From contig NZ_JABXKP010000104.1 in the NCBI RefSeq assembly GCF_017114985.1, positions 1-64,000 on the forward strand: a DNA stretch of 64,000 bases. The letters are read 5' to 3'. The translations under genes were made by a program, and so were the position numbers. This document shows, piece after piece, positions 25,982 to 33,772 of this stretch. Source of the stretch: Nostoc sp. JL33 (lineage in GTDB: Bacteria; Cyanobacteriota; Cyanobacteriia; Cyanobacteriales; Nostocaceae). The notes under the pieces were generated by a model, which was not told the origin of the DNA, made no database searches, and worked only from the letters and a program-made list of their open reading frames with translations. Within the stretch, counting starts at the first letter, position 1, and the number at the start of each line of letters is the position of its first letter.

Positions 25982-26340
25982 TACAGGGGTCTTTTGGTAG
26001 CAATGGGCAGCTATTTTTTGAAATTGATTTGATTACATCTGAAGGATTAAATCTACCTGTGGATGCTATGTTAGATACTGGGTTCACAGGCTTTTTAGCT
26101 ATTAACAAACAAGATTTAGATGGTTTGGACTGGCAATTTATTCGTGGTCAAGAACTACGAACGGCACAGGGTGAAAAAATTTTTGATTTGTATTTAGGTA
26201 AGGTGCAATTGAATAAACAGGAGTATGAGATTTCAGTTTTTGCAGGTGATGAAATTATAGAAGTTTTGTTAGGTTCAGAATGGCTAAAAATTTTGCAGTT
26301 GGTGGCAAATTATCAGGCTGGTATATTAACTTTGGGATAA
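25978..26340 (+). CDS. Retropepsin-like (clan AA) aspartyl protease family protein, copy 1
   Basis: This 120-aa protein has the single-domain retropepsin-like signature: VDAMLDTGFTGFLAI, with the catalytic Asp33 of DTG, then strand-rich sequence and a C-terminal LLGSEWLKIL block matching the hydrophobic-hydrophobic-Gly motif. Such proteins work as homodimers if active. The start is the ATG overlapping the upstream stop; a longer frame opens earlier but would sit inside the partner gene. Proteins of this kind are common in cyanobacteria as two-gene units with unknown function, sometimes suggested to be toxin-antitoxin-like. Confidence 0.75.
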   Translation: MIQGSFGSNGQLFFEIDLITSEGLNLPVDAMLDTGFTGFLAINKQDLDGLDWQFIRGQELRTAQGEKIFDLYLGKVQLNKQEYEISVFAGDEIIEVLLGSEWLKILQLVANYQAGILTLG

Positions 26341-26470
26341 TTGCAATGGCTACGGCTGGCTACGTCTACGCACTTCATTTATTTTGAAACGAACAGCAAG
26401 AAAAGAGATATATTCTACTATATTTAGTTAATGGGTAAATCGCAGAGAAAGTAAAAGCGATCGCCTTAAT
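26341..26470. repeat. Local repeat, copy B
   Basis: It contains GGCTACGTCTACGCACTTCA, then TTATTTTGAAACGAA, AAGAGATATATTCTACTAT and GAGAAAGTAAAAGCGATCGCC. It separates the two copies of the retropepsin-like module. Confidence 0.85.
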
Positions 26471-26520
26471 CTTCCTGTAAAATAAAGTTAAGGTAGCATT
26501 AACAAATAGGGTTAATTAGT

Positions 26521-26838
26521 ATGACTGAATCAACTGCAAAACAACCTGCACGTAGAGGCAGAATTTTTCCAGAGCGTACTTTACCACCAGAAGAACTTGC
26601 TAGACGCAAAGCTGAAGATGAGGCATTTTATCATCGCTGTCGGGAAATTTTTGAGCGTGTACGTCCCGATTTGATTAAGGAACACTACGGCTGGTATATT
26701 GCAGTAGAGCCAAATAGTGGTGATTACTTAATTGATGTGGATAAAATGCAAGCTCATAAAAAATCCCTTGAAAAATACTCAAATAGTAGACATTGTGTAT
26801 TCTGTTTAAATGAAACGGGAACAACTGGCACAATATGA
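26521..26838 (+). CDS. 105-aa partner of retropepsin-like protein, copy 2
   Basis: This paralogue of the 25664 gene has the same length and is nearly identical through about residue 70 (IFPERTLPPEELARRKAEDEAFYHRC, KEHYGWYIAVEPNSGDYLID). It diverges in the last third (KMQAHKKSLEKYSNSRH against EIASQKARTKHPNAVH) before converging at the CxFCLNETG end. The leader sequence is duplicated too. It is coupled to the next gene by the same ATGA overlap. Confidence 0.75.
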   Translation: MTESTAKQPARRGRIFPERTLPPEELARRKAEDEAFYHRCREIFERVRPDLIKEHYGWYIAVEPNSGDYLIDVDKMQAHKKSLEKYSNSRHCVFCLNETGTTGTI

Positions 26839-27197
26839 TTCAGGGGGACTTTGGAGATAATGGGCAACTATTTTTTGAAATTTATTTGATTACATCTGAT
26901 GGATTAGATTTGCCTGTAGATGCTATGTTGGATACTGGTTTTACAGGCTTTCTCGCTATTAAAAAACAAGATTTAGAGGGTCTAGACTGGTTTTATATCG
27001 GTGAGGAATCTCTACGAACTGCTAAGGGAGAATCAATATCTGATATTTATTTAGGCAAGGTGATATTAAACGAACAAGAGTATGAAATTAATGTTTATGT
27101 GGGCAATGAAATTACGGAAGTATTGTTAGGCTCAGAATGGCTAAAAATTCTGCCGTTGGTGGTGAATTATCAGGCTGGTATATTAACTTTAGGATAA
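26835..27197 (+). CDS. Retropepsin-like aspartyl protease family protein, copy 2
   Basis: This 120-aa paralogue of the 25978 gene retains the DTGFTGFLAI active-site segment (Asp33) and the LLGSEWLKIL block. It differs at scattered sites, such as WFYIGEESLRTAKGESIS, showing that the duplication is not very recent. Both copies keep open frames and the catalytic Asp, so both are probably functional. Confidence 0.75.
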   Translation: MIQGDFGDNGQLFFEIYLITSDGLDLPVDAMLDTGFTGFLAIKKQDLEGLDWFYIGEESLRTAKGESISDIYLGKVILNEQEYEINVYVGNEITEVLLGSEWLKILPLVVNYQAGILTLG

Positions 27198-27214
27198 CTG
27201 CGATCGCACTTCAG

Positions 27215-27330
27215 TTATTTTGAAACGAATTCCAAGGAAAGAGATATATTGTACTATCTTTGGTTAACTAGGAAATTGCAGAGAAAGTAAAAGCGATGCC
27301 TACCGTTAGCTACGCCTACGCTATTGAAAT
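27215..27330. repeat. Local repeat, copy C
   Basis: CAGTTATTTTGAAACGAA, GAGATATATTGTACTATCTTT and GAGAAAGTAAAAGCGATGCC are followed by a degenerate TACCGTTAGCTACGCCTACG tail. It lies between the duplicated module and the ParDE-type pair. Confidence 0.85.
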
Positions 27331-27391
27331 TATCTGATTTTAAATGTTGTTATAATAAGATTAAAGCTTTCAATAAAATGGCATATAAATC

Positions 27392-27658
27392 ATGAACATT
27401 CAAATTAAACCTGAGCTAGAGCAAATTATCCAAGCGCAAATTGCTACAGGTAGATATGCGAATCCCGAAGAAGTAATTAGTAAAGCATTGAAGTTACTAT
27501 TAGAATGGGAAAAAGGTTATCAGCAGTGGGTTGAAGAAACACGCGATAAAGTTGAAGTTGCTATTGAGCAACTGGATAGAGGAGAAGGTATTGATGGAGA
27601 AGTTGTAGTTGAACAATTGCGAGAAAAACTACGTAAAGCTAGAGAATTGCAACGATGA
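27392..27658 (+). CDS. ParD-like antitoxin
   Basis: This 88-aa protein has a ribbon-helix-helix-like N-terminus (MNIQIKPELEQIIQAQIATGRYANPEEVISKALKLL) and a long charged helix. It overlaps the downstream toxin gene by four bases (ATGA). It most likely neutralises that toxin and represses the operon. It is only weakly similar to the antitoxin at 2911-3168. Confidence 0.85.
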   Translation: MNIQIKPELEQIIQAQIATGRYANPEEVISKALKLLLEWEKGYQQWVEETRDKVEVAIEQLDRGEGIDGEVVVEQLREKLRKARELQR

Positions 27659-27957
27659 AGCAACATATTATCTCTCCAAAAGCCAGTCAGGATTTATCAG
27701 AAATTATTGATTATTTTGTCAGGATAAATATTGATGCTGGGGAGGATTTTGTTGAGAAGTTTGATAAAAAGTGTAAATATTTAGCTAATTTTCCCAATAT
27801 GGGACGCAGTTACGGAAATATTAAACCTGATTTGCGCGGTATTCCTTTGGATAATTACATTATTCTTTATCGAGTTATAAATAGTGGAATTGAAATTGTC
27901 CGTGTAGTCAGTGGTTATCAAAATTTGGAATCTTTATTTGCAGAATCAGATGAGTAA
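27655..27957 (+). CDS. ParE/RelE-type toxin
   Basis: This 100-aa toxin has the ParE arrangement: PKASQDLSEIIDYFVRIN helix, CKYLANFPNMGRSYGNIKPDLRGIPLDNYIILYRV and a C-terminal IVRVVSGYQNLESLF strand. It is coupled to its antitoxin. The pair lies inside the repeat-rich island, next to the ATPase-nuclease operon. Confidence 0.87.
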   Translation: MKQHIISPKASQDLSEIIDYFVRINIDAGEDFVEKFDKKCKYLANFPNMGRSYGNIKPDLRGIPLDNYIILYRVINSGIEIVRVVSGYQNLESLFAESDE

Positions 27958-28020
27958 GTCGGTGTTTTAGTTTACTTCCAATTATCTTCTAGTTTATTTT
28001 AGATTCATTAATCAATCACT

Positions 28021-28205
28021 CAGAAAGTAAAAGCGATGCCTACGGTTGGCTACGCCTACGCACTTCAGTTATTTTTAAACGAACCGCAGAGGCGCAGAGA
28101 GCGCAGAGGTAAGACAAGAGATATATTTTACTATCTTTAGTTGATAAGTAAATCACGGAGAAAGTAAAAGCGATGCCTACGGCTGGCTACGCCTACGCTA
28201 TTCCA
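28021..28205. repeat. Local repeat, two tandem copies D1 and D2
   Basis: Two copies of GAAAGTAAAAGCGATGCC followed by TACGG-TGGCTACGCCTACGC lie about 130 bp apart, with CAAGAGATATATTTTACTATCTTTAG between them. D2 contains the stop codon and the last 20-odd codons of the minus-strand nuclease gene. Confidence 0.85.
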
Positions 28206-29552
28206 ATTACTGTCTTTTATCCTTCCTAAATAGCCTGTTAAAGGTGAAGAAAGTTCAATCAGTAAATCGTGAACAGTTTCATCAGTTAACCTGGGGTTAT
28301 GAGTAACATTGTAATGAACACGAATTTCTGTAACTGTGAAACTCTGATGTGTAGCTTTTAAAGTTTCATTGTCTTGTTCAGAGAGTTCTTTTACTGCTGC
28401 AATAATTTGCGATCGCAATTTAATCTCTCTTTCAGCTTTATCAATATATTCATCAATTTTATAGTCAATTTGCCCAGGATCTAGATATTGCTGTAATTCG
28501 ACTAAGTTAATAGCACCTGGATATTTTGCTTTGAATTCAACTAGCTTTTGTAGAGTCATTACATTTATAATACTGATTTTCGATATTTCAGCAGATTCTT
28601 TCAAATTTTTAGTCGGTTTACCTGGCCCAATAATTAACCTTACAGCTTGAAGATAATTTTCTTTTAGATGCCTTTTGCCAATCCTATCTAATTCTTCTAC
28701 TGCACGATCAGGAATGCTTTTACCTGCTTTGCATTCGCAAACAAGAGGATAAGGTTGTGAGCAATATAAGTCTAAGCCACCTGCACCGCCTTTGTAGTTT
28801 TCTTCAACTTTGAACCCTAAAAAATCAAGACTACGGCGTGCGATAATTTCAAAATCTGTACCAGCTTGATAGTTATTCTTACCCTCGTCTAGCTCGATGC
28901 TGCGATCGCCTAATTTTGCAATATCATTTATCCAAGCTAAATTTGGATCGGGTTGCTTAATTAGCTTGTCATTACTCCAACCCAAAAATGCTTTAATGTC
29001 GTCGTCTAATTGTTTAGCTGCTGGTTGGCTAATAGTTAGGGATGCGATCGCACTCTGCAATTCTTCCAATTCAGGATGCAGCGCGGGTTCTAGCTTTTCT
29101 AATTGACGTTTGCGTTGGGCGAAGGTGCGATCGTTTAATACTGGATTTGCTTCAGAAACCGTTACAGAATTAGGTAAACTAACAAATTTTCCTAGCTTTT
29201 CCTGAATGTTCGGATTAACTGGTATTTCTTGTAACTGAGGTAACTGATAGACACGCAAGTAAGCCAGGAAAAGATACTGTTGTTTCTGTAATATCTCCTT
29301 TAATACTTTTGGTGTCCATATTGTTAATTTAGATAAAATCTCTAATGGCTTAGTCTCGTCTAAAATTTGGCAAAGTTCACATTTAGCCCAAGCTTTAATT
29401 GAAACTGAAGAGTCAGCAGGATAAAGTGCAAATCTCTGTCCAGGACGAATAAACATCTTGGGTAAAGCTGCAATTGTTCGCCCCTGTATTAAAGCTTCAA
29501 TATCATGGACGGATAGACATAGCGCTGTTTGAATTGAAAACTGCTGATTCAT
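28137..29552 (-). CDS. PD-(D/E)XK nuclease, third gene of putative defence operon
   Basis: The 471-aa protein has an N-terminal domain of about 105 residues (DIEALIQGRTIAALPK, FIRPGQRFALYP, AWAKCELCQIL) that may be ASCH/PUA-like; this is a weak guess. A restriction-endonuclease-type core follows at about 230-330, with E235, D261 in GGLDLY, and E273-C-K275 in VCECKAGK. A helical tail ends the protein. The core looks catalytically intact. It lies 10 bp downstream of the ATPase gene on the same strand. Its last codons lie in a local repeat, so the natural C-terminus may have been altered. Confidence 0.78.
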   Translation of the reverse strand: MNQQFSIQTALCLSVHDIEALIQGRTIAALPKMFIRPGQRFALYPADSSVSIKAWAKCELCQILDETKPLEILSKLTIWTPKVLKEILQKQQYLFLAYLRVYQLPQLQEIPVNPNIQEKLGKFVSLPNSVTVSEANPVLNDRTFAQRKRQLEKLEPALHPELEELQSAIASLTISQPAAKQLDDDIKAFLGWSNDKLIKQPDPNLAWINDIAKLGDRSIELDEGKNNYQAGTDFEIIARRSLDFLGFKVEENYKGGAGGLDLYCSQPYPLVCECKAGKSIPDRAVEELDRIGKRHLKENYLQAVRLIIGPGKPTKNLKESAEISKISIINVMTLQKLVEFKAKYPGAINLVELQQYLDPGQIDYKIDEYIDKAEREIKLRSQIIAAVKELSEQDNETLKATHQSFTVTEIRVHYNVTHNPRLTDETVHDLLIELSSPLTGYLGRIKDSNWNSVGVASRRHRFYFLRDLLIN

Positions 29553-29562
29553 TTCTAGTTAG

Positions 29563-31437
29563 CTATAGATTTAGGTCGATATTATCAGCATTAGCAATAG
29601 GCTGAGGAATACTAATAGATAATCCATCATCAGTTAAATTAGTAGGCTTTTGTCCAGAAGGATCGCTGAGAATTTCTCGAATCAAAGGATTGTTGATTGC
29701 TAGTTTATTCTGCTCAATAAAATCAACTATCTGTTCACCTGTAAGTTCATAACTCTCTATGTTACGGCAAACAAAATAGATAGCTAAAAGCGGTTTAATA
29801 TCTTGACTTTGCAACCCTATCCACTCTCCACCCTTTTCTTCCAACAGTGTTCTCAAATGCTTTTTAGCTAATCCTGCACCTTGATTAATATTCTTTGAAC
29901 GCAGTAAGCAACCACGAGTTAGGTCAAACTTTTTATAGTCAATTAGTCGCTTCAAAGCAGCACCAATAAACTTGCCATTTTGCTGAACTACACTTACTCC
30001 AATCCTGACTTTTCCTTTATTGCCGACAATTTTAAAATCAATAAATCCTTCATCTACTGCTTTAGCTAGTACTTCTTCAATTGATTCGATTGTTACTCCC
30101 TCTACAGTTTCGCCTATTAAATTATTGAAAGCCATCCAAAGAGCAGTACTAATAGTTATTTCTTCTTGCATTAATGAGTCAATAGAAGCTTCTACATTGG
30201 CTAATTCATTATCGAAGCAAGGTTTAACAGGATGGATCTTCTTTTTTGGAGGATCATTAGTAATAAGTTTAATAGGTACAAAATTCTCTGCACACCATTT
30301 CAAAACTGACCTAACTGTAGGTCTACTCTTACCAAGTTCTCTGAGTTTAGTTTCATCAAATGGATAGAGAGGATGAGGCGGGCTTTGTTGATGTTCCTTA
30401 TAAAAATCTTGTAACCATTGACTCACTAGAGCAACGATATCATCAGAATTGAGATACTTTAATGCAATTGGTTGCCTATCAGCTTGTTCACTTGCTAATC
30501 TATCAACAACTGCTTCAGCTTCTGGTAAAGCCTTGATTTGGTCTTCCCAGGTACGAGGATACATTGCTAACAGTAAAACACCTTGTTTTAGACTGTTATA
30601 TAAATCCTTAACTAAGTTTGCAATAACTTGTGCTGCTAAAAATCCATTATCAGCAGCATCTGCAATATCTAATTCGTCAAAACAAATCACTGGAACTCGA
30701 TAATAGCTAGTGATATCTAGAATTTGACGAACATTGCTTAATGCTTCAGCTTCTCTATCCTCGCTCTTAGGATTTGGCAACCCCATTGCTTCAGCTTGTG
30801 ATTGTGCTAATTCCAAACCAGATAACCAATAGCTTGCATAATTAATATGGACTGGAGAAAGTGTCCACAAAATTGCTTTCACTATGTAAGGGTTGGTTAT
30901 TTCAGGCTTGACTTTAAGAACACTTTCTGTCAAATTAACTATCGCCTTACTTGAGTGTTTACTTAACCAACCTGGATACATACTAATATACTGTTCTGGG
31001 GTATATTTCCACTGTTTTGCTTCGTTAATTAAAGCTGCTGCAATTTCCTGCCATTGCATTACTTTTTGACTACCAAAAGCTCTAAGACTAGAGGCGACAC
31101 TTTGCAGAAATAGGGACTTAATTTGATTCAAGTTATCATACTTACTCATATAGATAAATAAGCTACTGTCTTCTGTCTGTAATCGGTGGCGAATCCGACT
31201 AATAATATGGCTTTTACTTAATCCTTTTTCTGCTGTAATTGTGATACCTACAGTTTCACGTTTTCCTTTACGGACTTTATCAACAGCATCAAAAACTGCA
31301 TTAGAAGCATGAGCGTTAATTGAGGAAACATCAGGAAAACTTTTACCCCATATTTGTGGTGGTCTGACCACAATATGGCCTGCAAAAGGGTTTTCATTTC
31401 TAATCAGATCATCAATGGTAGATGTGGTAACAGTCAT
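29563..31437 (-). CDS. AAA-type ATPase, second gene of putative defence operon
   Basis: This 624-aa P-loop protein has a degenerate Walker A at residues 69-77 (AEKGLSKSH, keeping Lys75-Ser76) and a clear Walker B VPVICFDELD (Asp254, Glu255). The shape KSH after the P-loop recalls large ATPases of BREX and related phage-defence systems. The region after residue 400 is probably winged-helix and regulatory. It starts 38 bp downstream of the small first gene and ends 10 bp before the nuclease gene. No known family name could be assigned. Confidence 0.72.
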   Translation of the reverse strand: MTVTTSTIDDLIRNENPFAGHIVVRPPQIWGKSFPDVSSINAHASNAVFDAVDKVRKGKRETVGITITAEKGLSKSHIISRIRHRLQTEDSSLFIYMSKYDNLNQIKSLFLQSVASSLRAFGSQKVMQWQEIAAALINEAKQWKYTPEQYISMYPGWLSKHSSKAIVNLTESVLKVKPEITNPYIVKAILWTLSPVHINYASYWLSGLELAQSQAEAMGLPNPKSEDREAEALSNVRQILDITSYYRVPVICFDELDIADAADNGFLAAQVIANLVKDLYNSLKQGVLLLAMYPRTWEDQIKALPEAEAVVDRLASEQADRQPIALKYLNSDDIVALVSQWLQDFYKEHQQSPPHPLYPFDETKLRELGKSRPTVRSVLKWCAENFVPIKLITNDPPKKKIHPVKPCFDNELANVEASIDSLMQEEITISTALWMAFNNLIGETVEGVTIESIEEVLAKAVDEGFIDFKIVGNKGKVRIGVSVVQQNGKFIGAALKRLIDYKKFDLTRGCLLRSKNINQGAGLAKKHLRTLLEEKGGEWIGLQSQDIKPLLAIYFVCRNIESYELTGEQIVDFIEQNKLAINNPLIREILSDPSGQKPTNLTDDGLSISIPQPIANADNIDLNL

Positions 31438-31475
31438 GGTGTTGTGAAGTTAATGTGTGAAGAGTCAAATAAGGT

Positions 31476-32216
31476 TTAAGGTTTCAAGCGTTTGGCGTAG
31501 CAGCGTAATCCATCTAATTCTGTAGCTACCGAATCTTCAATTTTGTCGGGTGCGCTGTCTTCTACACTCCCGCCTTGTAGTTGCAAAATGTCGTCGGCTT
31601 GCGTTTCCAGCAGCCAATCATTAAACTCTGTACGATTAACGCGATCGCCTATTTCTCTCCTGATCCGATAAATTGGCACCAAATTATTAAAGTTGTATTC
31701 ATAGTTCAGTTTGTCGTAAACTTCCAACGTCACCGACTTAAATTCGTCGTAAGATGCGATTCCTTCTCTTCGAGACGCTACGCGTAGCTTGCTTCCAGGA
31801 AGTGGTACGCAAAGCTTTGCGATCGCACTTTTCCCATTTACTAGTACATCTGCACCAGCCACCGCCACATCAATCTGACTAATCCACCTCACCAACGCAT
31901 TCGCCGCCCAAGTTCCGACAATCGTCCCTTCAAACTTAAAATCGCCACTTCTCAAACCCTCACCCAATACCTCTAAACCCGTGGGAGATGTCAAAGAGTA
32001 TCCCTTTTTGGAAATTGCGATCGCACCCTGCTTATGTAATTCCTCGAATATCCCCTGATAATCTGCTACCTTCTGGCTCTTCGATACAATCCGCTTGGTG
32101 AGTTGACCCTTCTTAACTTCCTGCTGCGTTCCTCCCAAATCCCACAAAGCCAAAAGGAGACGAGTGCTAGCTTGGACTGTATTTTGTGATGTCATATTGA
32201 GTGTATTTTTTGACAA
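31476..32216 (-). CDS. Winged-helix-like protein, first gene of putative defence operon
   Basis: The N-terminal 90 residues (STRLLLALWDLGGTQQEV, IFEELHKQGAIAISKKGYSLTSPTGLEVL) look like a winged helix. The remainder is mixed alpha/beta with no known motif. Residues around 140-165 (KLCVPLPGSKLRVASRREG) are encoded by DNA resembling a dispersed repeat (TCTCGAAGAGAAGG, CTACGCGTAGC), so part of the protein may be an in-frame insertion. It is the promoter-proximal gene and could be an adaptor or regulator. Confidence 0.65.
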   Translation of the reverse strand: MSKNTLNMTSQNTVQASTRLLLALWDLGGTQQEVKKGQLTKRIVSKSQKVADYQGIFEELHKQGAIAISKKGYSLTSPTGLEVLGEGLRSGDFKFEGTIVGTWAANALVRWISQIDVAVAGADVLVNGKSAIAKLCVPLPGSKLRVASRREGIASYDEFKSVTLEVYDKLNYEYNFNNLVPIYRIRREIGDRVNRTEFNDWLLETQADDILQLQGGSVEDSAPDKIEDSVATELDGLRCYAKRLKP

Positions 32217-32527
32217 ATATTATCATAGTAACTGTATCTTTTTAATTTATTTACTCCGAAAAAATAACCGAGAAATTGCTGAATATTTCCGCGTTTGGGC
32301 TAAATTGATAAAATTAAAAATATATTTCTTTGGGATGAATGCAGTTTCTGTCAAAGGCGGGATGGAATAGTTGAAAAAATCGCTCATGATGACAATGACA
32401 CGCTATAGCTGTGCGGTTGTAAATTAAGTGGTATACGTTTTTTCAGTTGCAGGGGAAATAACAGAAATTCCAACTTTGTTTTTGCAACAGCAAGGCTTTT
32501 AGCAAATACAGGTGATGACGAAATACG
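32217..32527. other. Divergent intergenic region, operon promoter
   Basis: This 311-bp AT-rich spacer lies between the defence-like operon (minus) and a lipoprotein gene (plus). It should contain both promoters. No gene, hairpin or repeat worth naming was seen. Confidence 0.4.
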
Positions 32528-33025
32528 ATGAACACAATATATAAAGAACGTAAAATAGTTTCGCGTCTCTTTGCAGTGCTGCTTTCGGCATTGCTAATGG
32601 TACCCTTGCTAAGTAGCTGCGGAGGCGGTTCCCAAAAGGCTTCAGCACCACCACCTGTTGATGATACTATTGGTAGAACAGTCAGCGATCGCCGCAACAA
32701 TGCAAACCAACCCGAAGCTAAAAAGGGATTGGGTACGGGGCAAAAAGTCGCACTTTTGGCAGGAGCTGCTGGACTTTATTACCTCTACAACCAGCATAAA
32801 AATGCTTCACAAGAAGGAGCGCAAGGTAAGTACTATCTTTCTAAGAATGGACGTGTGTACTACCGTGACGCTGAAAAACGCGCTCACTGGGTAACTCCAC
32901 CGAAAGAAGGAATTCGAGTGCCGGAATCTGAGGCGCAAAAGTATCAACAATTCCAAGGCTATAACGGTAGTACCACAGGTCGCGATCTCACTGGCATAAC
33001 TTCATCCGCAGCTCCATCACTCTAG
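32528..33025 (+). CDS. Conserved small lipoprotein
   Basis: This 165-aa protein has a lipoprotein signal (basic start, hydrophobic core, lipobox LLSSC at about residue 31) followed by a Pro/Ala linker and a Gly/Ala-rich hydrophobic segment (QKVALLAGAAGLYYLY). The C-terminal domain contains KYYLSKNGRVYYRDAEKRAHWVTPP, a small SH3-like or WW-like beta unit. It is probably anchored to the membrane. The function is unknown. Confidence 0.7.
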   Translation: MNTIYKERKIVSRLFAVLLSALLMVPLLSSCGGGSQKASAPPPVDDTIGRTVSDRRNNANQPEAKKGLGTGQKVALLAGAAGLYYLYNQHKNASQEGAQGKYYLSKNGRVYYRDAEKRAHWVTPPKEGIRVPESEAQKYQQFQGYNGSTTGRDLTGITSSAAPSL

Positions 33026-33121
33026 CTTCAGTGAAGCGTGTGTAAATAAGAAAGCGGGTTTCCTGGAGGATAACGCCGATCGCGCACGTCGGAAACACGA
33101 ACTTAAATCAGGAGACAAATT

Positions 33122-33451
33122 ATGGTAGATGACTTTTTGCGAAAGGCGAAAGATTTGCTTTTGGGATCAAACGGCGATCAAGCTGAAGATCCCGAATTCC
33201 GCGATCGCAATGTACGTCCAGCCAGCGAAGACCCCTACGGTGATCCCGCAGACGCGGCATCTTACGGCGACCTCACCCCAGCCAGTCAAGACCCTTACGG
33301 CGACCCCGCAGATATCGCCTCTTACGGCGACGTCACCCCAGCCAGTGAAGACCCTTACGGCGACCCCGCAGACCAAGGGGAGTTTGGTAATGTTCGCCCA
33401 GCCAGCGAAGACCCCTACGGCGACCCCGCAGATCAGGATTACCGCCGTTAA
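33122..33451 (+). CDS. Acidic tandem-repeat protein (PASEDPYGDPAD)
   Basis: This 109-aa protein has a short amphipathic start (MVDDFLRKAKDLLLG) and then four near-identical repeats built on PAS-DPYGDPAD with a variable linker (AASYGDLT, IASYGDVT, QGEFGNVR). It is very acidic and probably disordered. A good RBS (AGGAG at 33110-33114) precedes ATG 33122. I do not recognise a function. A terminator follows at 33543-33576. Confidence 0.75.
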   Translation: MVDDFLRKAKDLLLGSNGDQAEDPEFRDRNVRPASEDPYGDPADAASYGDLTPASQDPYGDPADIASYGDVTPASEDPYGDPADQGEFGNVRPASEDPYGDPADQDYRR

Positions 33452-33542
33452 CGCCAAACCAACCCCCCAGCCCCCTTCCCTACCAGGGGATGGGGACAAT
33501 TCAAAGCTTCTCACATGAAAGGGAAGAGGAATGAAAATGAGG

Positions 33543-33576
33543 TTTCCCAGATCCCGTAAAAAGTCTGGGTTTTTAG
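33543..33576 (+). terminator. Terminator after the acidic repeat gene
   Basis: CCCAGA pairs with TCTGGG, followed by TTTTTAGTTTTT. The rest of the 33452-33772 gap holds tandem CTCCCTACTCCC-type repeats (about 33650-33680) and nothing else. Confidence 0.75.
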
Positions 33577-33737
33577 TTTTTATACCATGATATAGGACTA
33601 ATATTTGATTTCTGAAAAAGCTCGGTACAACTCGAAAAGCCTTATTCCTTATTCCCTACTCCCTACTCCCCACTCCCCGCCTACGTAGATAATTTCAAAA
33701 ATCAAATACGATTCCTATAAATTTTGGAATAACAAAT

Positions 33738-33766
33738 AAGGCAGCCGGATTTAAACCTACTGCCTT
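33738..33766 (-). terminator. Terminator of ndhS (bidirectional)
   Basis: AAGGCAG and CTGCCTT arms are flanked by AT-rich runs on both sides, 7 bp from the ndhS stop. Confidence 0.65.
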
Positions 33767-33772
33767 TTATTA

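Noticed and set aside
25664..27197. Retroviral-type element because of the retropepsin-like domain
   Set aside because: There is no reverse transcriptase, integrase or terminal repeat; bacterial single-domain clan AA proteins explain it.
28021..28205. CRISPR-like array
   Set aside because: The repeats are few, long, unevenly spaced and share flanking similarity; no constant short repeat with unique spacers and no cas genes.
33167..33514. Minus-strand 115-aa ORF over the acidic repeat gene
   Set aside because: Antisense of the repetitive coding sequence; no independent start or family.
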